Positions 1 through 6,753 of a stretch of DNA of 9,979 bases are shown here, in pieces. The DNA is from a bacterium (GTDB taxonomy: Bacteria; Oederibacteriota; Muellerivitia; Muellerivitales; Muellerivitaceae). The stretch's first letter is position 1. Each line of letters starts with the position of its first letter. The notes under the pieces are model-generated. The model was given only the letters and a program-made list of their open reading frames with translations. It did no database searches and was not told where the DNA came from. The stretch covers positions 1-9,979 of the forward strand of contig JAICXI010000032.1 of the NCBI GenBank assembly GCA_025980505.1. Direction: 5' to 3'. The position numbers and the translations under genes are program-made.

Positions 1-635
1 CCGACCTGGCCGAGCAGTTGATCAAGGACGAAGTGAACATGGAATGGGTATGCTGTACCCGCGCCAACCTGACCGACGTCCCCTCGCTCAAGATGATGCG
101 CCAATCGGGCTGCCGTGAGTTGGCCGTGGGCATCGAGAGCGGGGACGAGAAAATCCTGGAAACCATCAACAAGGGCGTCAGCAAGGCGGAAATCGCCCAA
201 TGCGCCTCCGCCTGCAAGGAAGCGGGCATCCTTTTTTACGGCATGACCATCTGCGGCCTGCCCGGCGAGACCGAGGAAACCTGGCGCCGCACCATCAACT
301 TCATCAAGGAAATCGACCCCTTCTACACCCAGTTCTGCTTCTCCACGCCCTTTCCCAACACCGAGATGTACCCCTTTTACGAGAAGAACGGGTACCTGAA
401 CCACAAGGATTGGTCCCAGTATTCGCCCCTGGCCCCCACGCCGGTCATCCGCACCGAAGCCCTGACCACGCAGGACTTGATCCGCCTGCGCCGGGAAGCC
501 TACCGGGAAGTGTTGTTCCGCCCCAAATATTTATTGAGCAAGATCCGCCTGACCGACCCCCTTTGGAACTTGAAGGGCGGCTGGGAACTCGCCAAGCGCG
601 GCGCCGCGGTGCTCACCGGCCGCGATGTCAGGTAA
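1..635 (+). CDS. Radical SAM protein, C-terminal part (5' end outside window), B12-binding radical SAM type
   Basis: The reading frame is open from base 3 to the TAA at 633-635, about 210 residues, so the gene starts upstream of the window. The TTG at 18 is internal, not a start. The visible part is the second half of a radical SAM barrel: an R-A-N-L strand, the GIESGDEKILETINKG segment that typically contacts SAM in this family, then MTICGLPGETEETW, then FSTPFPNTEMYPFYEKNGYL. The basic tail with Y-R-E-V-L-F-R-P-K-Y is common in B12-binding radical SAM proteins of the BchE/HpnR kind. The CxxxCxxC cluster motif and any cobalamin-binding domain would lie off the left edge and cannot be checked. 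The CC pair near the left edge is not that motif. Substrate is unknown. A 217-base gap with a promoter-like site separates it from the next gene, so it probably ends its own transcription unit. Confidence 0.85.
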   Translation, partial: DLAEQLIKDEVNMEWVCCTRANLTDVPSLKMMRQSGCRELAVGIESGDEKILETINKGVSKAEIAQCASACKEAGILFYGMTICGLPGETEETWRRTINFIKEIDPFYTQFCFSTPFPNTEMYPFYEKNGYLNHKDWSQYSPLAPTPVIRTEALTTQDLIRLRREAYREVLFRPKYLLSKIRLTDPLWNLKGGWELAKRGAAVLTGRDVR

Positions 636-681
636 CCTTCAGCCTATTTCGAAATAAAACCTCGCCCCCGTTCAAATCCCC

Positions 682-725
682 CGGCTTTAAAAAAGCTGAA
701 AAATATTTTAAAAATTTCCAAAAAC
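682..725. other. AT-rich intergenic patch with a small hairpin and a palindrome
   Basis: In a GC-rich window this stretch is almost pure A/T. It begins with a 7-bp stem CGGCTTT/AAAGCTG (682-688 and 692-698, one G-U pair, AAA loop) and contains the 10-base palindrome AAAATATTTT (700-709). The hairpin lacks a following T-tract, so it is at best a weak end signal for the radical SAM gene. The patch lies roughly 75-100 bases upstream of the promoter-like site at 782-790 and could equally be an upstream activating or protein-binding region. Function is not established. Confidence 0.3.
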
Positions 726-781
726 CTTCGGTTTCACGAATCATCAATGCCCGCCCCCCTCTCGCCGACCGACGGGCCTTA

Positions 782-790
782 TGTTATACT
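782..790 (+). promoter_or_regulatory. Candidate extended -10 promoter for the secreted Ig-domain gene
   Basis: The sequence TGTTATACT matches the sigma-70 extended -10 form TGn-TATAAT with one mismatch. No good TTGACA-like box lies 16-18 bases upstream, which is usual for extended -10 promoters. The predicted transcript would start near 797, giving a leader of about 56 bases before the ATG at 853. This placement also argues against the in-frame ATG at 781, which lies upstream of the predicted transcript start. Confidence 0.45.
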
Positions 791-852
791 TTGACTGTCC
801 GTCGCAGAGCCGTCCATTGTCAAATCCTGTGAAAGCGCCCGAACTTTTCGAC

Positions 853-1254
853 ATGACACCCAACTCCCGCCTTTTCCTTGTGTTGAACCTGCTTTCCGCC
901 CTCGGTGCCCTTTCTCCTCTGGGGGCCCAGACCCCCACGCCCACCGCCACCCCATTCAACAGCTGCTCCAACACCCTCTCGGTTTCAAAGAACGTCTTCT
1001 ACCCCTCGAACGGCGAAACCGTCGACCTCAACGTCAACCTCTGTGAGAACGGCAACTACCAGCTCGATGTCTTCAATTCAGCGGGCGAATTGGTCCGGGT
1101 GTTAAGGAGCAGCGGGGACCAGGCGGCATTCCAGGAACAGGTCGCCTGGGACGGCAAGAATACCCAAGGGGAGGTCGCGGCTTCGGGGATTTACGTCATC
1201 CGTTACACCAATCCTACCGATGCCCTCGAGGCCAAGGTCATCCTCATCCACTAA
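853..1254 (+). CDS. Small secreted protein with Thr/Pro linker and FlgD-like Ig domain
   Basis: The start is taken at ATG 853, giving 133 residues. The frame opens earlier (ATG 781), but those 24 residues are not signal-like, whereas from 853 the protein begins MTPNSR followed by a hydrophobic core and L-G-A-Q, a normal signal peptide ending near residue 25. There is no strong Shine-Dalgarno. Next come a TPTPTATP linker (about 27-34) and a single beta-sandwich domain with the FlgD Ig-like signature: LDVFNSAGELVRVL (71-84), VAWDGKNTQGE (98-108) and ASGIYVIRY (110-118). Cys38 and Cys64 could form a disulfide outside the cytoplasm. FlgD-type Ig domains usually sit at the C-terminus of large exported proteins; a stand-alone copy of this size is less usual. 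It probably acts in the periplasm or on the surface, with unknown role. It appears to be its own transcript upstream of the glycan operon. Confidence 0.8.
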   Translation: MTPNSRLFLVLNLLSALGALSPLGAQTPTPTATPFNSCSNTLSVSKNVFYPSNGETVDLNVNLCENGNYQLDVFNSAGELVRVLRSSGDQAAFQEQVAWDGKNTQGEVAASGIYVIRYTNPTDALEAKVILIH

Positions 1255-1301
1255 ACTAAGCCTTCCCAGCCGTGATTTAGGACCCGTCTCCACCCTTGAA
1301 T

Positions 1302-1310
1302 TGGTAAAAT
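1302..1310 (+). promoter_or_regulatory. Candidate extended -10 promoter for the glycan operon
   Basis: TGGTAAAAT matches the extended -10 pattern TGn-TATAAT with one mismatch, and no recognisable -35 box is seen. A transcript would begin near 1317-1318. It is the only promoter-like site I see between the secreted-protein gene and the GT4 gene, so it is the best candidate to drive the following six genes. The motif is short and could occur by chance. Confidence 0.35.
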
Positions 1311-1389
1311 AACGGCCATCCTTGCCAATCCCCCTATCGGACGGTTCGCCATATCTCCCAGGACCTATCGCCCCCAAACGCCGCTTCAG

Positions 1390-2460
1390 CTGCTGGTCTT
1401 TTCCGCCAAGGGCGGCGGCACCGGATGCGCTTTACGGGCCCTTTACATCACCCGGGCCTTCCAAAAGAGGGGCCACCGGGCCCGGTTCGTCCAACCCATT
1501 CCCTCCCTCCCCTTCTGGCTGGACATGGTCCTTTCCACCTTTTATTACTTCCTCGTTTCCCTCTTCCTTCGATCGGACGCGGTGCTGTTGGTGAAGCCCT
1601 ATCCCACGGCCGTGCCGGCCCTTTGGGTCCAGCGCCGCAAGGGAGCCCGGGTGGTGATCGACGTGGACGACCTGGATTACGCCTATAGCCGGGGTTGGTT
1701 CAGATCCCTGCACCAACGGCTTCAAAAACCCTGGCCCGCCTGGGCCGACATCGTGACCTACCACAACCCCGAGCTGTTGAAACCCCTCCGTGATTTCTTC
1801 CGCGTGCCGCCCTCCCGGCTTGTCCAACTGCCCCAAGGCGTCGATCGGGACATTTTCAACTCCGGCTCCGTCCAGGCCTCCCACTTTCCCGCTACGGCGG
1901 CGTGGCTTCAGGGCACCCCCCCAAAGGGGCCCCTGCTGGCCTTCACCGCCCACTTGAATGTGGCTTGCGACCTGGAGCCGGTTTTGGAATCCTTCAAACG
2001 GATCCTGGAATCCTTCCCCCAGGCCGGGCTGCTGGTGGCCGGGGGCGGGCCCGACGAGGCCCGGTTCAGGCGCCTTGCCGGGACCTTAGGCCTGAAGGAT
2101 TCAGTTTACTTCACCGGCATGGTTTCCCCCCTACAGGTGGCAGCCTGCCTCAAGGCCTCCGACGCCGCGCTGGTTTATTACCGTGACACCCCAGTCAACC
2201 GGCACCGGGCTTCCATGAAGCTGCGGGAAGCCCTGGCCTGCGGCCTCAAGGTGGTGGCCACCCGCGTGGGCGAAGCGGCTCTATGGAAAAACGCGCTTAT
2301 TTTATCCGCCCCCACCCCGGCCGCCTTCGCCAAGGCCGTTTTAAGGGCCCTGCGGGTCAAAAAATCCCCACAAGCGGGCTCCTTGCTGGTAAAAAATTGG
2401 GACTGGGTGCGCTGCGTGGAAAAACTTGAAAAGGAACTGTCCTCCAAATGCGACGTTTAA
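1390..2460 (+). CDS. Glycosyltransferase family 4 (GT-B fold), start codon unresolved
   Basis: This is a GT-B retaining glycosyltransferase of about 356 residues that would transfer a sugar from a nucleotide-activated donor, probably at the inner face of the cytoplasmic membrane. The C-terminal donor domain is clear: LLAFTAHLNVACDLEP (from about 1936), the strand GLLVAGGGPDEARFRRLA, GLKDSVYFTGMVSP, and ASMKLREALACGLKVVAT (from 2212). The last is the nucleotide-sugar helix; it keeps the second Glu of the EX7E motif but has His where the first would be. The N-terminal acceptor domain includes VVIDVDDLDYAYSRG. The first in-frame ATG is at 1525, but the frame upstream encodes QLLVFSAKGGGTGCALRAL and AFQKRGHRARFVQP, the expected first strand, glycine loop and helix of this family, so ATG 1525 is too late. 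No ATG, GTG or TTG is in frame between the stop at 1297 and 1525. CTG 1390 is given as a placeholder near the expected N-terminus. The 3' end overlaps the next gene by 13 bases. Confidence 0.85.
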   Translation: MLVFSAKGGGTGCALRALYITRAFQKRGHRARFVQPIPSLPFWLDMVLSTFYYFLVSLFLRSDAVLLVKPYPTAVPALWVQRRKGARVVIDVDDLDYAYSRGWFRSLHQRLQKPWPAWADIVTYHNPELLKPLRDFFRVPPSRLVQLPQGVDRDIFNSGSVQASHFPATAAWLQGTPPKGPLLAFTAHLNVACDLEPVLESFKRILESFPQAGLLVAGGGPDEARFRRLAGTLGLKDSVYFTGMVSPLQVAACLKASDAALVYYRDTPVNRHRASMKLREALACGLKVVATRVGEAALWKNALILSAPTPAAFAKAVLRALRVKKSPQAGSLLVKNWDWVRCVEKLEKELSSKCDV

Positions 2461-3413
2461 GTTCTCTTTCCTTCCTGCTCGGACTTCTCTTGTTCGCGCT
2501 TTTATTGAGGATGGTCGACTTGTCGGCCACCCTGAACCTCCTGCGGTCCGCCCGGCTTTCCTGGGTGGCGCTGGCCTTCCTCTTCATCCTCCCGGAAGTC
2601 CTGATCAAGGGCTTGCGGCTCATCTCGCTGGCCCTGGTTTTCCATTCGCGGCTTTCGTTCAAAAACTCGGTTTGGATTTACCTGGCCGGCCAGCCCCTGG
2701 GAGCCGTGACCCCGGCCAAGCTGGGGGACATCGTGAGGGTGCTGGGGATCGGCCGCTGGGGCAACCTGCGCCCCTATTCGGCTTTTGCCGTGCACGTGGC
2801 GGACAAGGTTTACGACCTCCTGGCCCTGGTACTGTTGGCGGCCACCGGTCTCATCACCCTGATCGCGCAAAAGGAGTTCAAGGGCCCGGCCGTGGCGGCC
2901 CTGATGGGCATCGGCATGGGCGTGCTGCTGATGGCGCTCTTCCTCAACCCCCAATGGATGCGGTCCCTGTTGAAACCCCTCTTGCTGTTCCTGGCCCCCA
3001 AAAGGCTGGCCGAGCAACTGAGCGCCCATGGCCGCGAATTTTACAAGGATCTTTTAAGCCTTTTCCAACCCTCCCGCCGCCTGGTCCTGCCATTCTTCTT
3101 GTCCCTTTCGGCCTGGCTGGTGGTGTTGGTCCGGACTTATTTTTGCTCCCAGGCGGTGGGGTTGCCCCTGTCCATGGTGACCATCGGCCTACTTCTTCCC
3201 ATTGTCATTGTGATAGAATTCCTGCCCATCACCATTTTGGGCTTCGGTACACGGGAGGCCGCCTTGTTCTTCTTGTTCGCGTCGCCGCAGGTTTCAACGG
3301 CCGGGCTCCTTTCCTTTTCCCTCATGACGGTCGTGGCCGGCCCCCTTCTGACGTCCCTGGCCGGCATTCCCTGCGCCTTGAAACTCGGTTCCACGGTGGG
3401 GGCCAAGCCATGA
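2448..3413 (+). CDS. Flippase-like integral membrane protein, LPG synthase TM / UPF0104 family
   Basis: A polytopic membrane protein of 321 residues belonging to the lysylphosphatidylglycerol-synthase transmembrane domain family (PF03706, related to AglD/YbhN). About eight hydrophobic segments are visible: residues 7-23, 37-55, 75-90, 120-142, 147-168, 212-232, 244-265 and 285-308. Family hallmarks are GAVTPAKLGDIVRVLG (85-100), HVADKVYDL (116-124) and EFLPITILGFGTREAAL (257-273). Family members have been linked to glycolipid movement or glycosyl transfer across membranes; the C-terminal lysyl-transferase domain of MprF is absent, so this is not an aminoacyl-PG synthase. ATG 2448 has AAGGAA at 2431-2436 inside the end of the GT4 gene, with a 13-base overlap, and the 3' end overlaps the next gene by ATGA. 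By context it probably handles the lipid-linked intermediate made by the flanking glycosyltransferases. Confidence 0.87.
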   Translation: MRRLSSLSFLLGLLLFALLLRMVDLSATLNLLRSARLSWVALAFLFILPEVLIKGLRLISLALVFHSRLSFKNSVWIYLAGQPLGAVTPAKLGDIVRVLGIGRWGNLRPYSAFAVHVADKVYDLLALVLLAATGLITLIAQKEFKGPAVAALMGIGMGVLLMALFLNPQWMRSLLKPLLLFLAPKRLAEQLSAHGREFYKDLLSLFQPSRRLVLPFFLSLSAWLVVLVRTYFCSQAVGLPLSMVTIGLLLPIVIVIEFLPITILGFGTREAALFFLFASPQVSTAGLLSFSLMTVVAGPLLTSLAGIPCALKLGSTVGAKP

Positions 3414-4438
3414 CCCTCTCCTACAGCGTCGTCATCGCCGTGGACCGCGTCGACAAGCAGCTTCCCGCCCTGGAGGGCCTCCGCAACCTGCCGCCCCGGG
3501 AGCGGCCCCGCGAGATCTTCGCCTGCGTGGGCAAAAACCCCTCCTTGCAGCGCAACCGGGGAGTCACCCAGTGCCGGAGCGACGTGGTGTATTTCCTGGA
3601 CGACGACAGCGTGGTGGCGCCCGGCACCGCGGGGGAATTGTTGTCGCATTTCGAGGACCGGCGCACGGCCGTGGCCGGGGGACCCAACTTGGTTCCACCC
3701 GACGCCTCTTCCTTCGAGAAAACCGTCAACGCGGTCCTGGCCTCCTGGCTGGGCAGCTTCAAGGTCCGCAACCGCTACGCCGCGATTGGGTCCGTGAAGG
3801 AAGCCACCGAAAAGGACCTAATCCTTTGCAACATGATGGTGCGCCGCAAAATCTTCCTGGAGATGGGCGGCTTTCGCGTGGATCTTTATCCCAACGAGGA
3901 GAACGAATTCTTGAACCGGCTCCTCCACAAGGGCTTCCGCCTGGTCTACGACCCTCGGGGGGCCGTCTACCGCTCCCGCCGCAAGTCCCTGGGGGCCTTC
4001 TGCTGGCAGGCTTTCCGCTACGGCCGGGGACGGGCGCGGCAGATGAAGGTGTACCCCTGCCTTTCCGACATCGTGCACCTGGTACCCGCCTTTTTCGTCC
4101 TATACCTGCTGACCCTTTTGGCGCCCTTTACACCGCTTCCCCACATCCCGGCCTGGTTCGACCTTTTCAAATCCTGGTTCTGGTGGTTGCCTTTCGCCTT
4201 GTTTTCCTTGTTGGCCCTGGGCACCGGCATTTCCGCGGCTTCCTGGCACCGCCGTTTTCCCGACACTTTAAAGGTTCCCGTTCTCATCTTCCTGCGGCAC
4301 TTTTTTTACGGCCTGGGCCTCTTTGCCGGTTTTTTTTCCTCCATCCCCAAGCCCCCCCTGGACGTGAAGGTTTATAAGGCCGACTGGAAGGCCGAGGGTT
4401 ATGGCTTCACCTTGCTGGCAGAGAAAGGGAAAAACTGA
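3410..4438 (+). CDS. Membrane-anchored glycosyltransferase family 2, compact N-terminus
   Basis: A 342-residue GT-A type inverting glycosyltransferase. ATG 3410 overlaps the previous stop as ATGA; the same frame is open far upstream, but that part is only a shadow of the flippase gene. Motifs in order are VVIAVDR (7-13), GKNPSLQRNRGV (41-52), YFLDDDS with the metal-binding DDD at 64-66, AVAGGPN (87-93), LCNMMVRR (139-146), the acidic NEENEF (162-167) where the catalytic base of ExoA-like enzymes lies, and AFRYGRGRARQ (201-211). Hydrophobic segments follow at about 221-241, 257-276 and 288-312, ending in a cytosolic-looking tail. The order resembles ExoA-type succinoglycan glucosyltransferases. 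The N-terminus is short: the usual strand-plus-DxGSxD loop between the first strand and the QRNRG helix is reduced to EIFACVGKNPS. Substrate is unknown; the position suggests it extends a lipid-linked glycan. Confidence 0.88.
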   Translation: MTLSYSVVIAVDRVDKQLPALEGLRNLPPRERPREIFACVGKNPSLQRNRGVTQCRSDVVYFLDDDSVVAPGTAGELLSHFEDRRTAVAGGPNLVPPDASSFEKTVNAVLASWLGSFKVRNRYAAIGSVKEATEKDLILCNMMVRRKIFLEMGGFRVDLYPNEENEFLNRLLHKGFRLVYDPRGAVYRSRRKSLGAFCWQAFRYGRGRARQMKVYPCLSDIVHLVPAFFVLYLLTLLAPFTPLPHIPAWFDLFKSWFWWLPFALFSLLALGTGISAASWHRRFPDTLKVPVLIFLRHFFYGLGLFAGFFSSIPKPPLDVKVYKADWKAEGYGFTLLAEKGKN

Positions 4439-6753
4439 TGGAAGCCACGGCGCCCCTTAAATTCCGGACTTCCGTCCTGCTTTACCTGGCGGTGGCTTTC
4501 GCGGCTTTCTTCCCCTCACTGGCCTTGAACCAATCCTATTTCGCCAATGACCTGCTCTACCAGTTCGCGCCGTTCCGGCTGTTCCTGAAGCAGCAGCTCG
4601 CCCAGGGGCATTTCCCGCTGTGGAACCCCTACCTTTTCGGCGGCCAGCCCTTTTTCGCCAATCCCAACGCCATGATGTGCTACCCCCTCACTTACCTGAC
4701 GCTGCTTTTCCCCATCGCTTACGGGCTGGGGGTCTTCTTTTTCCTGCACATGTTCCTGGCCGCGGCCGGCATGCATTTTTGGCTGAAGTCCCTGCGGCTA
4801 TCGGAAAACGCCTGCCGAATGGGGTCCCTGGTTTTCGCCTTGTCAGGCGTTTTCTGGTGGGAAATCATCCATCTCCAAATTTTGGCCGCCTACGCCCTCT
4901 TCCCCTGGCTCATGGGGAGCCTGGAGCGCTGGTTGAAGGATTGGAAGACCGGTTGGGCTTTCCTGGCCGGCCTTTTCTTCGCCCTGGTCTTTTGCTGCGG
5001 GGGGTTCCAATCCACCACCGGCGTCTTTTACACGGCCCTTTGTTACTTCCTGGCCCGGCTGGCCTTGCAGGGCCGAACCCCGGAAGGCTCCGCGCCTTCG
5101 CCCTTTCCCTGGAAGAAGGTGGGGGTCGCCCTTCTTTTCGCCTTGTGGGGAGGCCTTCCCCTCCTGACCCACCTGGTTCCCAGCGAGGAATTTTCCAGAT
5201 TTTCCAACCGGCGCGATCCGGGCCAAACCTACGACAATTTCAACGGCACCTTTTCCATGGTCCCCTCCACCACTTATGAGTTTCTTTTCCCCACCCTGGG
5301 CCTGCCGGCCGGCCAAACCATCGAGTCGGCCATCCAGGTCATTACGGACCAGAAAAACATCGGGAACGACTTTCTCGGGGACTTCGGCTACATCGGCATT
5401 TGGGCCCCCCTGCTTTTCTTCTGGGCCTTTCAGCGCAAGGAGAAAAAATTCTTGGCCTTCCTTTTGGGAATGGGGGCGCTTTCGATTTTGACGGCTTGGG
5501 GAAGGTACACCCCGCTGCACCGGCTTCTTTGCGCCGTCCTTCCCGGCGTGGACCTGAGCCGGGCGCCCTTCCGCTTCCTCCAAACCTACGTGCTTTTCGG
5601 CGCCGTTTTGGCGGCCTACGGCTTCCAGGCCTTGGAGCGCCGGTTCCAGGAAAAGGCCGGTTCCTCCGGCTTCTTTTTCCCGGCCGCCATTTACGCCTCG
5701 GTTTTGTTCCTGGCGTCCTTGGTGCGTCCGGGCGAGACCTGGCGGGAAATGCTGGCCCTCCTGGTAGGCATGGCCGGCCTCGCCCTCTGGGGGCTGACCG
5801 AATCCTGGAAGTCCCTGGGACGGTGGCTGTTCCAGGCCGCCCTGGTGCTGCCGCTGCTTTTAACCGGCTGGAACGGGTTCAGCGTGGGCCCGCCCTCCAA
5901 TTTCGATTACGGGTCCAATTTTCCCCCCTTCGCCGCCCTGAGCGGGCACGGCGATGTAGGCCGTTATTATTTCAACCAGGACCTGGCCTACCCTTTAAGG
6001 GCAGAACCCCCGGGCTTGGGAGGTGAACCCTCCACTTATCAGGCGCCGCTCCCGGAAAACGCGGTGCTGCCCTTGGGCATCCGCGATATCGGGGGCTACA
6101 GCCCCATCGTCTTGAAACGCACCGAGGCCCTCCGCAAGCTGCCGCCCTCCACTTACTTCAATTTAATGGCGGTCCGTGGAATTTTGGCCGGGCAGGCCCT
6201 CGGCACGTCCTCCGACCTGATCGACCAACCCATGGGACCGGACCATCTCTATTTGTTCAAATCCCCTCCCCCCTTCGCCGTCGCCCCGGAGCAAACCAAG
6301 GTCATGGGGGGGGACGACCAGGTTTTGGAAGCCTTGAAGCGGCCCGGCTTCAATCCGCAGCAGGAGGTTTACCTTTCCGATCCCCTCCCGCCGGCATTGG
6401 CCTCCAAGCCGTCCGGCCCCAATCCGGGTTTTTCCTACTCCCTCTCGAGGGACGGCGTGGATGACCAGTCCTTCAAGATCCACATGGATGCGGGGGGCCT
6501 GGCGGCTTTTTCCGAAATCGCCTTCCCCGGTTGGCGGGCCCGGGTGGACGGGCAACCGGCCGATCTCTTGACCGCCGATTACGCCTTCCGGGCCCTCTAT
6601 GTACCCCCCGGCGACCACCAGGTGGAGTTCACCTTCCAGCCCCGGTGGTGGACCCCCCTGAGGATCCTGTTGCTTTTATGGATTATCTCCGCGGGCCTTT
6701 ATGGATTCTCCTTTTTAAGGAAGAAACCGTCCCTTGACCCGGCCAAAGCCTAA
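4438..6753 (+). CDS. YfhO-family GT-C-like membrane protein (tandem copy 1)
   Basis: A large polytopic protein of 771 residues; the start ATG shares one base with the previous stop (TGATG). The N-terminal half matches the YfhO family (PF09586): a first membrane helix (about 12-31), then NDLLYQFAPFR with Asp38 in the first outer loop, the position of the catalytic or metal-binding Asp in GT-C enzymes, followed by FPLWNPYLFGGQPFFANP (59-76), a strong family signature. About a dozen hydrophobic helices follow. The C-terminal region (about 500-735) is soluble and extracytoplasmic, with SSNFDYG, GIRDIGGYSPIVLKR and the conserved end IAFPGWRARVDG / FRALYVPPGDHQVEFTFQPRWW, then a last membrane helix (about 738-758). 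YfhO of Bacillus subtilis is tied to glycosylation of lipoteichoic acid; here the likely role is sugar transfer from a polyprenyl-phosphate sugar at the outer membrane face. It is paralogous to the next gene along its whole length. Confidence 0.88.
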   Translation: MEATAPLKFRTSVLLYLAVAFAAFFPSLALNQSYFANDLLYQFAPFRLFLKQQLAQGHFPLWNPYLFGGQPFFANPNAMMCYPLTYLTLLFPIAYGLGVFFFLHMFLAAAGMHFWLKSLRLSENACRMGSLVFALSGVFWWEIIHLQILAAYALFPWLMGSLERWLKDWKTGWAFLAGLFFALVFCCGGFQSTTGVFYTALCYFLARLALQGRTPEGSAPSPFPWKKVGVALLFALWGGLPLLTHLVPSEEFSRFSNRRDPGQTYDNFNGTFSMVPSTTYEFLFPTLGLPAGQTIESAIQVITDQKNIGNDFLGDFGYIGIWAPLLFFWAFQRKEKKFLAFLLGMGALSILTAWGRYTPLHRLLCAVLPGVDLSRAPFRFLQTYVLFGAVLAAYGFQALERRFQEKAGSSGFFFPAAIYASVLFLASLVRPGETWREMLALLVGMAGLALWGLTESWKSLGRWLFQAALVLPLLLTGWNGFSVGPPSNFDYGSNFPPFAALSGHGDVGRYYFNQDLAYPLRAEPPGLGGEPSTYQAPLPENAVLPLGIRDIGGYSPIVLKRTEALRKLPPSTYFNLMAVRGILAGQALGTSSDLIDQPMGPDHLYLFKSPPPFAVAPEQTKVMGGDDQVLEALKRPGFNPQQEVYLSDPLPPALASKPSGPNPGFSYSLSRDGVDDQSFKIHMDAGGLAAFSEIAFPGWRARVDGQPADLLTADYAFRALYVPPGDHQVEFTFQPRWWTPLRILLLLWIISAGLYGFSFLRKKPSLDPAKA
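6717..6723 (+). promoter_or_regulatory. Shine-Dalgarno deciding the TTG start of the second YfhO gene
   Basis: AAGGAAG lies inside the end of the first YfhO gene, 10 bases before TTG 6734. No ATG lies in frame early enough to include the first membrane helix, and the paralogue has a similar short lead before that helix, so this site supports a TTG start and a 20-base overlap. Confidence 0.6.

Noticed and set aside
791..820. TTGACT at 791-796 as a -35 box.
   Set aside because: No TATAAT-like hexamer follows at 16-18 bases; the extended -10 at 782-790 is a better explanation.
781..852. ATG 781 as the start of the secreted Ig-domain protein.
   Set aside because: The 24 extra residues would bury the signal peptide, and this ATG overlaps the extended -10 motif, placing it upstream of the likely transcript start.
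2426..3409. Open +2 frame of 328 codons directly upstream of and in frame with the GT2 gene, suggesting a larger fusion protein.
   Set aside because: Its translation is Pro/Gly/Arg-rich with no domain signal, and it overlies the well-supported flippase gene. The GT2 start at 3410 has a classic ATGA overlap.
4843..5583. Open - strand frame of 246 codons opposite the first YfhO gene.
   Set aside because: It is a Gly/Lys/Glu-rich shadow of a hydrophobic + strand protein, with no supporting start signal.
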